Below are positions 12,801 to 27,800 of a stretch of 64,000 nt of DNA, in pieces. The stretch covers positions 226,404 through 290,403 of the forward strand of contig VWPU01002122.1 in the NCBI GenBank assembly GCA_013398955.1, in the 5' to 3' direction. The stretch's first letter is position 1, and the number at the start of each line of letters is the position of its first letter. The notes under the pieces were generated by a model. That model worked only from the letters and a program-made list of their open reading frames with translations, had not been told where the DNA came from and ran no database searches. Made by a program: the position numbers and the translations under genes. The DNA comes from Callaeas wilsoni. Its lineage: Eukaryota > Chordata > Aves > Passeriformes > Callaeidae.

Positions 12801-15800
12801 CCAAGTTTACATTGCTGGTATCACACTCTGTAGCTGCTTTTATTTCTGCAATGCTATTAAAAGAAGTCAGGAAGAACCCAAGGGTTGCACTCTACTAAAT
12901 GTAGGCAGTAAATGGTTTGTCCTTTCCCTGGTTCTGAAAATACTCATAATGTTACTGTGGAGGCTAAAGGATGAATACAGGGATAGGAATCTTACGAAGC
13001 AGCTAGGAAGGTTGTAATTTGCATACATCAGTGAGGCCTTTATGATGTTGGGAGAATGAAGAATTAGTCTCTCATAGGGGGTAGCAGAGCATATGGAAGA
13101 GGGGACTGAATATGCTTGTAAAAAAAAGTGAAGAGAAGTAGGATACAGAGGGCAATATAAAAGGAGTGCCTCCTGAATAGGATTAATTAAAACTTATTCA
13201 GTATATCTCCGATAAATACAAGGGGGGGTGTTCTGTAGGCTGAAACTACGCAGCTGTGCAAGGGTGATTTAATTGATCTGAGAGAACTCCTCCCCCTCCC
13301 CAGATTAAAACATTCCTAAAAAGTAATTTTGAACTAGACCTCTGAATTTCAAAGGTTCTGTAGATACCTGTTTTACTGACATATAACGTACCAAAGGTAG
13401 TGACCTTAAACTCTCTCTAATACTTCTTCAAATAAATTCCAACTTTTCAAGTCTAAGATATGTAATTGAAGCATTATAGTCATGATTTCTATAAAAACAT
13501 GAAACTTTAAGTACATGGCGTGCTCTAACATCTGAAAAAATATTTTATTTGTATTAGCAGAATAGCAAGTCACACGTGCATCATAATATAATCCTATGTA
13601 TTGCAAGGCTTCCTACATTTAAAGCATGTGCAAAAAATTTATTATTTTTCTGTATTCATAGTTTTTAGGAAAATAGGTAAAATGCATACCCTTTTATCTA
13701 TTATCTGTAAATATTTGTCACATAAATTCTTAATTGTATTCTTAAACAGCTGTAAGTATGCACAATTCTAATGATTTTAATAGATCTATGGATTTAAACT
13801 CCTACTCCTAGACTAAACTTCAAATTCATTAATAAAAGCACTAAACAAAGTGTCATAGTCTGTGAAGCACTGATACAAAAAATAAGATTAACCTTTTAAG
13901 AGTAGATAAATTTGAGCCATGTAAACTCACCCTGAATACACCTGATGTTTCAGCCTCCATCCACGAAGTCATTACCACCAATGGCATCACTGTAGGGACT
14001 CAACTTCTAGCTGAGTAATCATAGGTGTCATTCTCAACTGCAGTGGCATTTCTTACATTCCTTTAGCTTGCCTCTGTATCCAGAGCAGTTATCATTATAG
14101 TTTCATTGACACTGCCCTGAAATATAATTTATCCACAAAATATTAACATTTATGTTTACAAGATTCAAGTCGAAATGCTTAGTACATTCAGAGTTATATG
14201 ACAGGTGACTTCAAAAAGAAGAAGAAATTATTCTAAGCAGTATGCAGTCTCTGTTAATAAGATGCAAGCTGTATCACCTGTAACACTTCAATAGCTTATC
14301 TTAAAGGAAAAAACTGTTGAAGTCATTTGGGTAGATCAGAAATTCTGCTAGTTTTAGTCTGGTCCCCTGCCACCTACCCAAGAGTGATCCAGAGTATCTG
14401 ACTTTGAAATGAAAGATGTGAAAGTAATACCAAAACCAGTGTTTGTAAAAACTTTGTAAAAAGTCTCTAGAATAAAGAATTTAGCAATCAAGATATTTTG
14501 GTAGGCTGAAAAATCTCCTAAATGAGTGGGAGTGAGTGGAGGGGGTATGTTCATTATGGAACAATTTAGTATCTGTTATTTTGAGCACATAAAGGGAGTG
14601 CTTAATAACACCAGAGAAAAGCAATGTTTTGCTATCAGTGAATGTGCCACACACTCACGTCTTCCACATCCTGCCTCCACCTTTGCTTCCCCTCAAACTA
14701 GGGAATTATAAACCATCATTTAAATTCAAAGCATCGGTAATAACTTTGGCTAGGAAGAGACAGACTGTTAAATCTCTGCTTCATGTTAGACAAGAAAGTT
14801 ACAGTTTGATCAGTTTAAATAATTCCATACCTAAGGATAAGCAGCTGCTGCTCCTGAAAATAAGATGAAAACCTGATCGTAGATGCTGAGGGTTTCATCT
14901 TAATGCACTCCTGGAATGATGACAGAAATAGCAAGATTTTGATCCAAACATTTTGACATTCAGTTCTGAATACCATCAGAATGAAAGGTTTTGCCATACC
15001 TGACAAGAACATCTGCATCAGTCAGTTGCTGATCAGCAGCATTTTTGTGCTGCTCCTGCCATGGTTACTAGGTTGTTGCTTCCCACATTGACACAAGCCA
15101 AGCTAGTTTTGATAGTAACAGACAAAATGTAAAGAAGACGTCACTAATTGCTATTATTACTTTGTAATTGTCCAAGTATGACATTTGGAAGGCTTAAGAG
15201 CTATTGCCTGAATCTTTCATGAAAATTCATCTCAGTATAGGCTTCTGCTTTTATTCTCCTAAGCACAGAAGGAGCTCCAAATAAGATGATGGTAAACATA
15301 TTTTTCATTATAGCAATCAATAATTCCCTTGACTCCATCCATTTACCCCATTTATTCTACTTTAGATTAAAAAGTGGTGGGCTTAAGGAGGTTGTTTTGG
15401 TTTTGGTTTGGTTTTTTGTTTTTTAATTGGGTTACCAAAAAATACATATATTTTTTTTTCTGAAGTGAAAGCATCTTTACTGTTTCCTGTTTCACTTCTT
15501 GCACTCACTATCCTCTTCTTTGAAGTTTTTCTCTGTGATGAAATTATCCTGTGATGGTTTAAATTCTTAGGCCAGAAAAGCAGGTAACGAATTTGTGCCA
15601 TTTCTCCATTTAGAATAATACTCTTAATCTGTTCCAATCTTACCAGCTATAAGATACTTAGAATGTACTTACTTCTTTGCAAAATAAGAGCTAAAAAAGG
15701 CACAACTTTCTATAAAATTATACTGGTTTGTACTTAAAAATAACAACAAACTAAACATGTGGCAACTAGATAAACTAGAGAGACTAAACATGTTATTCAT

Positions 15801-18800
15801 CGAATAACATAAATATTAAATACTTTTTTGTATGTGTGTTTTATATTATAGTCTTTGTTTAGTTGCTTATATTTACTTTTGGAGATAGGGGAATGACTCG
15901 ATTTGTTTAAATATCTTGAGTATTTATAGGAATTTCAGTAACCATTTAAGTATCAAGCATCTCTGTGTTTTACACTTAGAGGAAAATTAAACGTGTGGAG
16001 GTTTCCAAGGCAATAAATGAAACAAGCCAACTTTACCATTGTTCTGACTTTTTCACAATGTCACTGTCTTGGATTTCACATCCAGATAGAGATGCTGTGA
16101 ATAAATTCTATGGGTGAAGAAGCAGAAAACAAGGAGGAAAAGAGGATTTGCCATGTGGATTCATTATAACAATGTAGGACACAGAGTCTCACACACACAG
16201 GCTTTCCTTACTCCCTACGGGATATCTATCTGTAGGCCTCTATCAATTTCTAGGAGATTTTCTATGTGAAAGGATCCTCCAGTTAATTTCAAAGTATAGC
16301 TTGTTTTAGATTTATCTTTCTCTTACATCTTCACTCTTCTTTTCCCCTTTTCAAACCTCCGTTTGAAAGGGAGGAGAGGGATAGATTTAAAAAAAAAAGG
16401 AAAGAAAGAAAACAATGTAAACACTGTTATGTGTGCATCTTCAGAAGCATTTTATGAAATACCACTGCTTCATGCTGACTAAAAATACAACTTACTGTAT
16501 TCTTCTTGTAGCTCATGGAAAATACAGGATATCTGTGCAGCCATTATAGTTCACATATGTACAGCAGTATAATCAAGGGAGAACATGATATTTCAGGCTG
16601 TCAGAATGGCAGAAAAGAACAAGAATCAGGTGGTGGAGAACAGGAGGCAGATACCAGACTGTCTCAGCAACACAGACTGTTCAGAAAGATGGACTGTACT
16701 GTGTGGATAGTCTTCAATATACTTTTAAAATGTGAAATCAGGTAAAGAGCAACTCGCCTTGTGTAAGTTTCAAGACTGACTCCAGTCTGACACTGAGAAC
16801 AATTCCCTCCTTATGTGAGTGAATGTCACGTGAACCAACATATAAATCTGCAGGCCACAAAGCTGCTCCTTTCAAATGTGACTTCTAACATAATCTTATT
16901 TTCTTTTTGGTGAAAATAATCCTACATGGAAATCACTGTGGCAAGCCAAGTGAAAAGACAGAAAATGGAAACCAATAAGGTTGTGTTGTGAGGTATTGGT
17001 TCTAGGGTCACTAGGAGTGTTGGAGAGTTTCAGAGTGCTATGACTCTTCCTCCAAAAAATTAAATATTAAATCTGGATCTTTGTTAGCTGAAAGGCACTT
17101 TATCCACAATTCATGAGAAAGGAGACAACATTTGTGTAATACAGGGTAACACTTTAAATACTTTTTTAAGTGTCACTGATCTTATCACCCCGATCTGGAA
17201 AAAAAACCTGTTGAAATTGCATTGTAAACTGCTAAAATAAACTGTGTGACTCAGCCAGGAGTGAAACTAACTTGTGTCTTTAAAGTCAGTATTTCTCCAG
17301 AATCAGTGTAATTTAATTGAAATAGCTCTGCGTGTGTAAACAACTCCTTTGTTTAAAGAAGATTTCACTGTTTAGTTTGCCTTAAGTAAATGCTGCCTTT
17401 TGTTTGTCTGTAAAACATTTGATTAAATGTAAAGACTTACACAGACAGCTTCTCCTCATTACACTAGTGGCTGGAAAATAAGTTAAAATGGTGCAGGTAT
17501 TTGCTGCCTAAGTAAGTATCAAACAATATCATTTGTGTTTACAAGAAAAACTCATGGAAACATGTGAAGCCTAGTCCTAAAATCAAATTACAACCTTCCT
17601 AACACCAAGATGGTATTTAAAAAGTGTTGAAACTGTTCGATACACAGATTCAGTATATCAATGTTCCTTGCTTTCTTTTAAAAAAAACATATTCTGGTAT
17701 TTTAATCAAATATAAAATTCTCTCCATGACAAACTACTGTTAAATATATGAATTTCTACTCTAACATGAATTAGAGTGTTTTAATATGAGGATCCACACT
17801 TTATTGTGATCATGTTAATGAACGACAAAATAAGCAACTAACATATTATAGCATTGTTTTCTTCACCAGCTGAAATGCTTTCATAAATCATAATAATTCT
17901 TTCAATGTACTCTAGACAGGGTAAAAAGTATACTATATATCCAAATTGCTGCATTTACTATTAAAAAAAGTTGAAACCAAAAATTCGTGTTTGGTCGTTT
18001 TTCCCTTGGAAGAACTCTCTAATTCACTTTCAGGCTAACCAAACAGAGTGTAAGTCCAGTCAAGAAAAAAAGCAAGCAGAACCATTTTTTTCATGTCCAT
18101 AGGGCCATTTGCAGTGCAAAATCCATATTGAATTAGCTTTAGATCTTTATGCTAATGCTACTGACAGTATACCTCTCATTTCTATTGTCAAAACATGGGA
18201 AGTAGAAATGGAACAGAAACTCATGAGACATGGAAGGCAGGATGGTTTTTAACACTTTGAAGTCTCATGTATAGCTGGATAGGGGTTTTTTGTTTGCTTG
18301 TGTTTTCTGTGTACTTTAGGAAAGCTTTTCAGGATCAGGATGGAGATGCCAAAGGAGAGACAGCCAAACATCCCTCATTCTCAAGACAGTCAACTGTTTA
18401 CAATGCAAAGGGTGAAATCCATTTTGTTTCTGATCGCTTTTACTCACCTTAGGTAAAATATAAGCTGTTTTGTAAGCTTTCTTCAAGATTTCAATTTATG
18501 TGTCAGTGTTGAACAAAACCTCAAATACGCTATTAATCTAAATTTTAGTGCTTTTATCTAGTCCAGTTCCAGGGACTTTTTAAGTACTTGGTTTAAATGG
18601 AAATAATAATTGCTACTGGTAAATGGCATTAGTATTAATTTTTGAACAAATGTAAATATATTGGTGGTGTTCTTAAATAGTTCAAGGATTTTTGAATAAT
18701 TGTATCATTCTGAGAAAACTCTCATGTCAAAATATAAATAAATGCTGCTATTAATTGTAACCTTTTCCTCTACAGTAAATGTTGAGGTTTTTTCCCTTCA

Positions 18801-21800
18801 TTCTGAGTTGGGTTATGTCAAAGAGCAGTTATTTGTAAGGCAAAGATTCTTTTCGGTTCTCACCCCCAAAAGCATTGCGTAAATTATCTTTCCAAGAGTA
18901 AGAACTGATGACAGTGATAGAGGATTTAAAATATTCATCTTTCTTCAAGGTTAATTCCAAAGGTGCCTAACTGCCATCAATAGAGGTTGAAGTAAATTCC
19001 TATGCTAAGGCCTAGAAATCACTGTATGTTAAACATTAATCACATGCTCTTCCTTGTATGAACCAAGTATTCAATTATATTTGCGTTCTTTTTTTTTTAA
19101 TAATGTGTCTCCTTTGCTTAGGCAATGCTGGATGTTGCAGCACATCATGGCTGGCTGGTGACTGCTCTGAACATAACCAACCTGGTGCAGATGGTGGTTC
19201 AGGGTAGATGGATACATGACTCATCCCTGCTTACTTTGCCAAATGTAGAGCTCCAGCATCTTTACCTTTTTCGGTATGTAATTCTTTTAAGCATTAGCAG
19301 GTTTCCAATTTCTGTCCACTTCCCGCTGCTGATTGTGTTTGAAAGGCGTTGTTGTGCCCAAGAATGTTCATTAATGAATCAGAAGCAGAACTCTGTGTCT
19401 TTCACAGTGATGCTTTCCCAAATGGATTTTCTGTTTCTGTTTTCAATATTCATTGATTAATTAACCCCCACAGATTATTTTGAGAACTGTGATTCCAGAC
19501 AAATTAACAAGAGACCACTGGAAAGGTTCCAAGTCCTAACAAATCTAACTCTGTATGTTAATTATCTCTTTATTTTAATCCATTATAAAACTACATTAGT
19601 ATCCATCTTAACATCGTAGAAAATGCAAAGCCCTATAGATGCTTAGATGATGCAGTAATTAATGCTAACCAAAAATAAATGACCACCCTTTAAAAACACA
19701 ATGCAGTACTGAGTTTTACCACCAAAACAACTGAATGCAAATGTTTGCTTTCCCTCCCTGGGCATATGTTTTGCTGTCTGTATCAGGAAGTGGAGCCAAG
19801 GCCAAAGGAAGAGTGTGCATGGAGGTTACCAAGGACCTATCGAGTGTCTTCCCGAACTAATGGCTGCCTGTGAAGGAAAAGAGAATGTTTTTGCTTCCAT
19901 TGTGGACAGTGAGCTGCAAGCAGCACACATTTCACAGGTAACACTTTCTATTTGTGAGCATTATCAATGTGATTGGAAAGGAAGAGTAATTGGGAAAAGA
20001 AATACTCTCTCCCCTTCAGTAAATACCATGTGACATTCTGTATAAAGTGCAACACATTCATTGCTCTAATTTCAAGGTACTGCTGGCTTTACAAAGGTTC
20101 TTCTCTGCCTGTTTTCTTAATATTATTCTCACTTATTCCTGCTAAGCAGTAGCAGACTCTGGTTTATGGCTGATATTACCACATCTCTTTGCTCTAAAGA
20201 TGCTTCTCTGGGTCATTCAATCTGCTGAGTGTTATCCACCTTTTCATAGCTCTGCACTAGGAATACATGCATTGCAAATGTCATCATAGCTGGTTTCTGA
20301 AGTGGTCTGTCAAACGCTGGTTTTTTCTGAGAATACTCTTAGTAAAAGATCCAGCACTCATTTTCTGTTTGAAACAGAAAAAGGAGATGAAAATTTCATA
20401 CTTTACAGGGGAGGGGGAAAAAAAATACTATTCCAAAATGCTGAGCTGCTAAAGTCTTGTTTTCAGTTTGATTTTCAAGACATTCACAGCAAAGGATAGC
20501 TATATTCCATAGCATTCATCACATTCTAAGCCTATTGATTTTAAATAAATGTAAGAAAGATGAAAATCTCAAAAGCTATACTTCAAATGTTTTTTATTTG
20601 AATGTTTAAAAGGACAGTTTGACTGTTCAGCTTCAGTTAAACCTTTTACTGGTATGCAAACAAGAAGAAAAGTACGTAAATGTCTATAACAGACATCTGC
20701 ATTTGTAACCAAATTAACATCAAAATTTTGAATTAAGAAAATGTATTGACATCAAAAAAAGGCTTCCTTTAACAACAGATTTCTAACATAATACACATTG
20801 ATTTCAGTCCAACTTTTAGATGTGATAAAAAATTAGAACATTGTTATAATTAGTTCAGGGAGAACTCAGAAGTAAACTTACTTAATTTATTTGCATAAAT
20901 TGCCATTCTGTTATCTTTAAAAGCAAATGCAAATTGGCTCTGTCTGATATGATGATGGTTATTTGGCTCAAAAGTGCTTCAATTTGCGTAGCAATCTGGT
21001 GTCGTCTCTGCAGTGAGGCGATCCCAGGTAACATACAAATCCTGAATTATTCCAGAAATTAGTATGTTTAAAGCATCAATTTAAGTGCTAATTGCAGTAG
21101 TAATGAGAAAAAGCAGTACTACTGTGAGATTTGCATCTACTGCCCCATCAGTATGCCTGGAACGGCTGCTGACTGGCAGAGGATTTGGCTGCTAATTAAA
21201 TAATTGTATGCATGGCAGTGTTCTTGTCTGATTCAATAGATGAAGATTAATCCTCAGATAAATATGTTTGGCTGGTATTGAAATGTCTTAGCAGTTTCTT
21301 CAAAAATAGCTTGTGTGTATGTAGTGTGTACGTTCACACTGCAAATGACTCTGTGCCTCTTTATATCTGTGTTTGTAAATACAGATGCATATAAGAAGGA
21401 AAAACATCATGTCTTGCCATCATGTGAGGAGAAAGTTTCACTTCCATGAGCTGTGAATGGCTTTATTGAGTATAGCAAAGTCATGACTGTATTGTGCAGG
21501 GCATTACAAATGTAAAACCTTCATACTAATACGTTATATTCCTTACAGTATTTTTTACAGAAAAAAAACTATTGTAATACCTTGCACAGAATTAAAATTC
21601 ATTTTGAGACTGTCTGTTGAGTGTCCTCATATATAGTCTTTCAGTGCTCACACAGACAGGGGCCAACAAGAGAAAAATTATTCAGCATCTGTATGATATG
21701 TTTTCTATAAAGAAAGAATATCAGACTACAGAGTTTAAGCTTAGCCTTCTGGCACCAGACGTGAACAGAGTCAAATAAAGTGGCAAATATGCCACTAAAT

Positions 21801-24800
21801 TGCCAAAACCATTATTTCCCTAAAAAACCTTTTACTTCTCACTCAGAGTGTATTGAACCTATATCTTAAAGCTAAAGATTACTAGCAAGAAACTGGTAAA
21901 AACAGCTTAAGCTTTACATAAATTTCAGGCAGATGGGAAAAGGAAGAAATTTTATATTTGAAAAGAAGAAAATGCCTTTAAAGCAGATTGGTGATTAATT
22001 TTTAAATAGCAGCTCTTGAAGCTGCTCATGAATTTGGAATATTAGGCTGGGTCCTGGGGAGACAGATTATTGGCAAAAATACTAATGATGTTCCCAAATA
22101 TTCGTGAAGAATTTTTCATTTGATTATAATTTGAATCTGTGGTCTTGGTAGATAAATCTATATGTATAGTATATATGTGCATGTATCTATTGGATACATT
22201 GACATATTTAAAAGGAGGTGCCATGTGCTTGTGTCTTCCTATACAGCAAAAAAAACATTAAAATTGTGAAAAAATACCTAAGTGACATGGGAGCCTAAGT
22301 TTATTTTTACAGAATTCAGTATTATAATTCCAAACCTCACTGAAAGTCAGGAGAGCTTTAAAAGCTGACAGCCTAAATTCAAACTATTTAGACTAACCCC
22401 AGTCTTTGGTCAAAGCTCTATGTTTCAGACATTCATTGAGAATTATATTTCTTTAACAAAGCTTTTTCAGTTTCTAAGTGACTTAGGCATTAGGCACCTT
22501 TTAAAATATGAAGTTGATAGCGATATTTTTGAAAGAGAAAAAAGAAACTTCAAGACTGAAAATAAATAAATATTATCTCTGCTATAGTGTTATCTACTTT
22601 TACTCTGAAAGTATCTGTGTTCCTATAATCTTTTTTTCACTTTCACCTGCTACTACTTGACTTTTTTCCTTGGTGAGAAAAGCATTTCATGATTTTCCCC
22701 ACATTGCATGGATGATAAAAAGGCAGCCTGCTGTGCATACTGTATCAATGATCAAGCAGTACTAAGTTTGCCTTTAATTTTCAAATACACAAGACTTGAT
22801 AAATCAAGGAATCATAGAATCCTTTAGGTTGGAAAATGCCTTTAAGATCATCAAATACAACTGTTATTAGCCAACGCAGGATGACATATTAAATCTACTT
22901 TCTCATCTAATGAGAAAGTTACTCAGAGTTACTTTGGTTTGTTTGTATTATAAAAGCTACATGAGGACATGACAGCCTTTGACAAATAGATTATGTTGGG
23001 GTTGTGTGGTATAAACCAGTCCAAAATCATAATCTTCACCAGACTATGGTGAAGGTAACAGGTAATGCCACTAAAGGAGTTAATAAATTATTATGTCTGC
23101 TGAAACTCAGCTTTGTTCTAACATGTTTGTAGCAGGTCTTGTCCTTTGAGACACATAGAAGCTTTCAAGGTAAATGATATCTAAAGTACAACCAAAGAGG
23201 TGATCGTCAGGTTGGTTTATGTCAGGCTGCCTCTCCTGAACTGAGCAGAAATACCCTGCTTAGATGCACAGAGACTCTCACACAGTGGGTCTGTAGAGTT
23301 CCTACCCTAAATTTCTTCTTAAAAACCTTTGCATTCAACATAAAATCATTTGCCAGTTGAGATGATACTACTCAAGTTGTCATCCAGTGTGATCTGCTGG
23401 AGGCGGGTTTAGTAATCTTGTGTATTAAATGTATCAAAACCTTGGCATCAATAATTTAGTTGAGAATGTCTGTATTTTTTTCACCTTCTTCAAAGTGCTG
23501 CCTTTTTTTCCCCATTTCCTTTCAGAGTTGGAAGAGAGAAAGATGTATTTTTCCTTAAAGTCCTAGCTGTTTAGTCTCTATTGCAATTTTCCTGTCGTTT
23601 CCTAGCTCAGACACCATTAAGAACACGAGCGCAATCCATCTATGTCCCCTGCTTTTACACTGCAGCTCCTGAGCGCTCACAGCTGGCCCTCCCCACCTTC
23701 TGCACTGAACAGACACAGCTGTTCATGCAATACGCAGAAGAGGAAAGAGAGAGAGATTAGTTTGTAGCTGAAATCAGTTTTCTCATTTAGTTCAGCCAGG
23801 CTCTGGTAATGCAGCCATTTTAATCCAAATAAGCCTGTGCTGCAGCCGAAATGGGCAGTCCTGCCCTCCCCGCGCCGCTTTCACCTCCCCTGACCCAGCT
23901 CACCGCACAGCTGCACAAACGCTGTGTCCGCCTCAGGCAAGGAGGTGGGAACAAGCATCTGGGGACGAGGGGAGGAGGAGGAATCCTATCAACCCTCTCA
24001 CTGACAGTCAAAATGGCCTGTAGCCAAGTGGCTACGTGAATGCTTGTGCCAGCAGGGGAGGAGGCTGGACCGCTTCTTTCAGTGGCACTGAAGGCTCATG
24101 CTTATTCAGAGTCGCAGGATTAGAGAATATGTTTCCACAATCAGCTTTAAGCTGATCTAAGTTCATGCTGTCACCAAAATGATTAGCAAGCTGATCTATC
24201 TAGCTGCACAATCCCAGCATGGCAATGCCAACATACCGGGATGGAGAGGGGCACAGCGAGCTGGTGGGGAGAGCGCTGGAGAGAGAGACAGCACCACCTT
24301 TCCTAGGGCAGCACAGCCTTTGGTCTGCTTACTCTGGCTGCTGTATCCCTAATTATGTATTGACATATACTATTATTGTCAGTATGACTCCATATACTAT
24401 TATTGTCAGTATGACTCGTGGCAATGATGTCTGCAAAAAGCAAATGGAGCTTTCATTAGGCCTCTAGGCCTTCCAGCACAGAAAAAGTAATCAGACACAT
24501 CAAGCACAATCTAAATGAAAATGCATTTTGTTTAAACACAACATGGTCAAACCCATACTTGAAAAATAAAATATGCTTTAGTTTTTTTCCAGATAAAACA
24601 TTTCTGTTCCATGCTGTTGCTCATGTGACTATGCCTACCCTCTTCATTCCCACAAGTTTCCATTCTGGCATCTGATGGCTCTTTACCAAGACCAATATTC
24701 TTATTTCTTTCTTCTCCTTCCCACCCTCTAGCTTTTCACGTATGCTAATTCCTGTTCTGTTCTGGGGGAGGAGGGGAAAGACGGCAGGGCAGAGTGATTC

Positions 24801-27800
24801 TTGGTCTTTTGTTTTTTTCTTCCAGTGGCATCCTTATCTATCATTTTTTTTTCAGCCATAGAAAGGCCACAAATCACTGCCTCCATTCTACAGCCAATCC
24901 CATTTCTTTTTCCTAACAAATTTCATTGCGTGAACATGCTGATTTTCTTTTTTACTAAATGAAAGCCTACATTGCTCCCTTCCATTTTTGTCACAGCTTC
25001 TCAGACCTGCTTTTCCTTGTCTGCTAGAGACCAAAATGAGAGAAACACAGGGCTGCATATTCAGGACGCCTTTTTAAGGTTAAGAGCGTGTCACGTTGAG
25101 CTATACAGACTGTATCCTCTAACAACAGTTCTCTGCACAAGGATGAGAAAGTTGAAGACCTGTTGCAGTTCAAGAGAAACCACAGAGACTTAAAATTCCT
25201 CAGGAAGACTCTAAGAAGGAGAGTTCATGAAGATTGATGCAAGAAAACCTCAAAAAAAAAACCAGGGATAACTTTGGATATGCAGTTGAACTTTTGGTTA
25301 ATTATCTGAACTGATCCTCTGAACTCTCTGAGGTTTGCCTATTGCTAATTAGCACTGCAGTGACTTGTTCTTTATGGATTATGCTAAGGAAGTTTAATTT
25401 AAAACTTAATTATACTAGTTTTTAAGTGGCTTATAGGGAAAAAATACTTTAATCGGGAGCAGTAAGGAATTTTTCCTGTGTTCAGACATCAGTAATCTTG
25501 GTAAGGCATGTGTAACGTGCTTGAGGAGTTTCACATTTGTTTTATTTGCTAGGAAGAAAGTAGCATAAGAGGTTAATGAAAAGTATGTTATGCTTATGAT
25601 TGAGAGTTGTACAATTACATATATTCTAATACACAATAATATATTATTAATACAGAATAAATATGTAGACTGCACATTGAATTGTTATTGTTAGAGTGAC
25701 AATGATTGTGTAGATTAGCTTGTAATCCATAGGGATCTGTTTTTTCTACAGGCTTGGAATTTCTTGTGCCGTTTGCCAATTCTAAACGTCAGTCTGAGCA
25801 TTAAGGGCAGTTGGGATGATGCAGTTCAGCCACAGAATGAAGTACCTGTTCCTTCTTTGACAGCAGACACACGAGATGACAAGAGATGGATCAAGCTGCA
25901 TGCTGATCAAGAGTATGTGCTCCAAATAAACCTGCACAGAACCCAGATGGGGTACCAGGTAGACTACTTTATCATTTCCTTCCCGAGTGCACAAGTGTCC
26001 AATAATCCATTTACATTACCAAAGATGCTTCATACAGTATAATAGGTTTCTTTATGGTTTAAGTATTATGTAAGTTATAAACACTTTCAAAGCCTTTTCT
26101 GTATTCGTAGTGAAGAAAATGGTTTTTTTCAGATTGCAATAGGATAGTAAGTAGGCTCTCAATGTAAAATCCTAGACCAAGTCAATGAAAAAAAAAATCA
26201 AACTAATTTATAAGCTTTCCAATTACATTCACAGGTGCTTCCAAACTGCATACCAGACTCACGCCTATAAATATGTTTCTACTCATAACACATCCTCAGG
26301 CCTTTACTGAGAATATTTTCCTTATATTTTACATCTGATGCTTTTTTGAACAGCTCCTAGTAAACTTCCACATACAATTCTTTCCCACTTACATTTCAGT
26401 CCCAGCCCTTTGCCCATTTAAAGCACCTCCCATTGCCTCCTGGGCTGGTCAGCTCGCTGGGCCCTCAGCAAGTCTTGGTGTGCCAAGCCAGAAACTCCAG
26501 GAGCTGCACCGTTTTCCAACTGCTCTGCCCCAGCAGCAGCACCTAGCCTGTACCTGCATGTCAGCTCTGGGGAGAGCAGGACCTGCTATCATGTCAAGCA
26601 CTGCTGACAGTGGAGCTGTCACTCATGTATCCAGGCCTTTTTCTGTCATTTACATACTATGAGCGGCATATGGACCACCATGGTGATAATTTTGCTAATT
26701 AATTTCTCTAACATTTCAAATAATTAAGAATTATAATTACCAGCATTTTTGTTAAGATGCAAAGAGCTCAAGATAAAAGTGGAGAACAGTTTTAGATGTT
26801 ACTTCTGAGATTCTTAAGATAATTTCATTTTGATAATAGTGGAGATTCATGTGTTCTGTTGAAAATCCTGAAGTTATCTTACATTAGTTAAGAATTATAT
26901 TTGAAAAGTTCCTGTTTCCCAAAAGACTTTTTATCCTGACTACAGCACTTTCACCATAGTTGCAAGAGGAAACTGTCTTATTTTAGGAAGGACGGGGGTC
27001 AAAGCTCATCCATACATCATTCTATTTGCTGTGCCAGATACTGGCAGAGACTTTTCCTAAGCAGAAGCCATGGAAAAGAAAGGAGCAGAAGCATTTCATG
27101 CAGTGATCACTGTTTTATAAACCTCTCCTAGAATTTGATCTCTCTTTTGTAAAAAACAGCTGGATCAATCTGTTCCTAAAGGTTCATTGTTATGGTGGTG
27201 TTTTTTCTTCCATATAAATCTGCAGTAAAACCTTTCCCTCTACAAAACGCGAAATGAGTGTTGATTGAGTGTGCATCATTCTGTCTTCAGCTTCCAGCAG
27301 TAAAGTCACTGTCTTAAAGAGCCACTGAAATAATCTTTCCTTTTGCTCTATCAAACTCAAATAAATACTTGAAGTGCTGTTTTTGTCTTTATATTAATCT
27401 TGAATAAAATTGGTTAGCTTTATTTAAAGACGCTAGGTTTACAATTAACCTTTCTGTATATGGAATGTATTAGATAAATTTACAGAAAGGGAATAGTATT
27501 TCCATTCAAGTTTTAGTAGTTTACAAAATAAGTGGAATAATATCTTATATTCTGGATTTTTCTCTGTGGACTGTGATTTTTTATTTTATTTTTTTAACCC
27601 TTCTTCTGGGAAGAAATAACACTATTTTAGTCTGGCTAAATTATAGCCTTATCTAACAATTGACAACAATGTGGTTTTGAGGTGTTTTACATTCAAGGAA
27701 AAATGTCATTTTGGAAAGGTGATTTCTAGTTTTCCTAAGCTATTTCTTTTCCCCAACAGGGAAAGCAGGATAGTAAAGCAATGGCTCCTCGATTCCCCAA

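Larger units (their letters stand above)
19938..25751 (+). other. ASCC3: ASCC3 intron, about 5.8 kb
   Basis: This intron contains a stretch at 20880-21300 that looks like a conserved non-coding element, a short antisense CR1 end at 22807-22870, a GC-richer patch at about 23640-24060, a 17-bp palindrome at 24140-24156 and a 27-bp tandem duplication at 24364-24417. No extra exon is evident. Confidence 0.85.
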
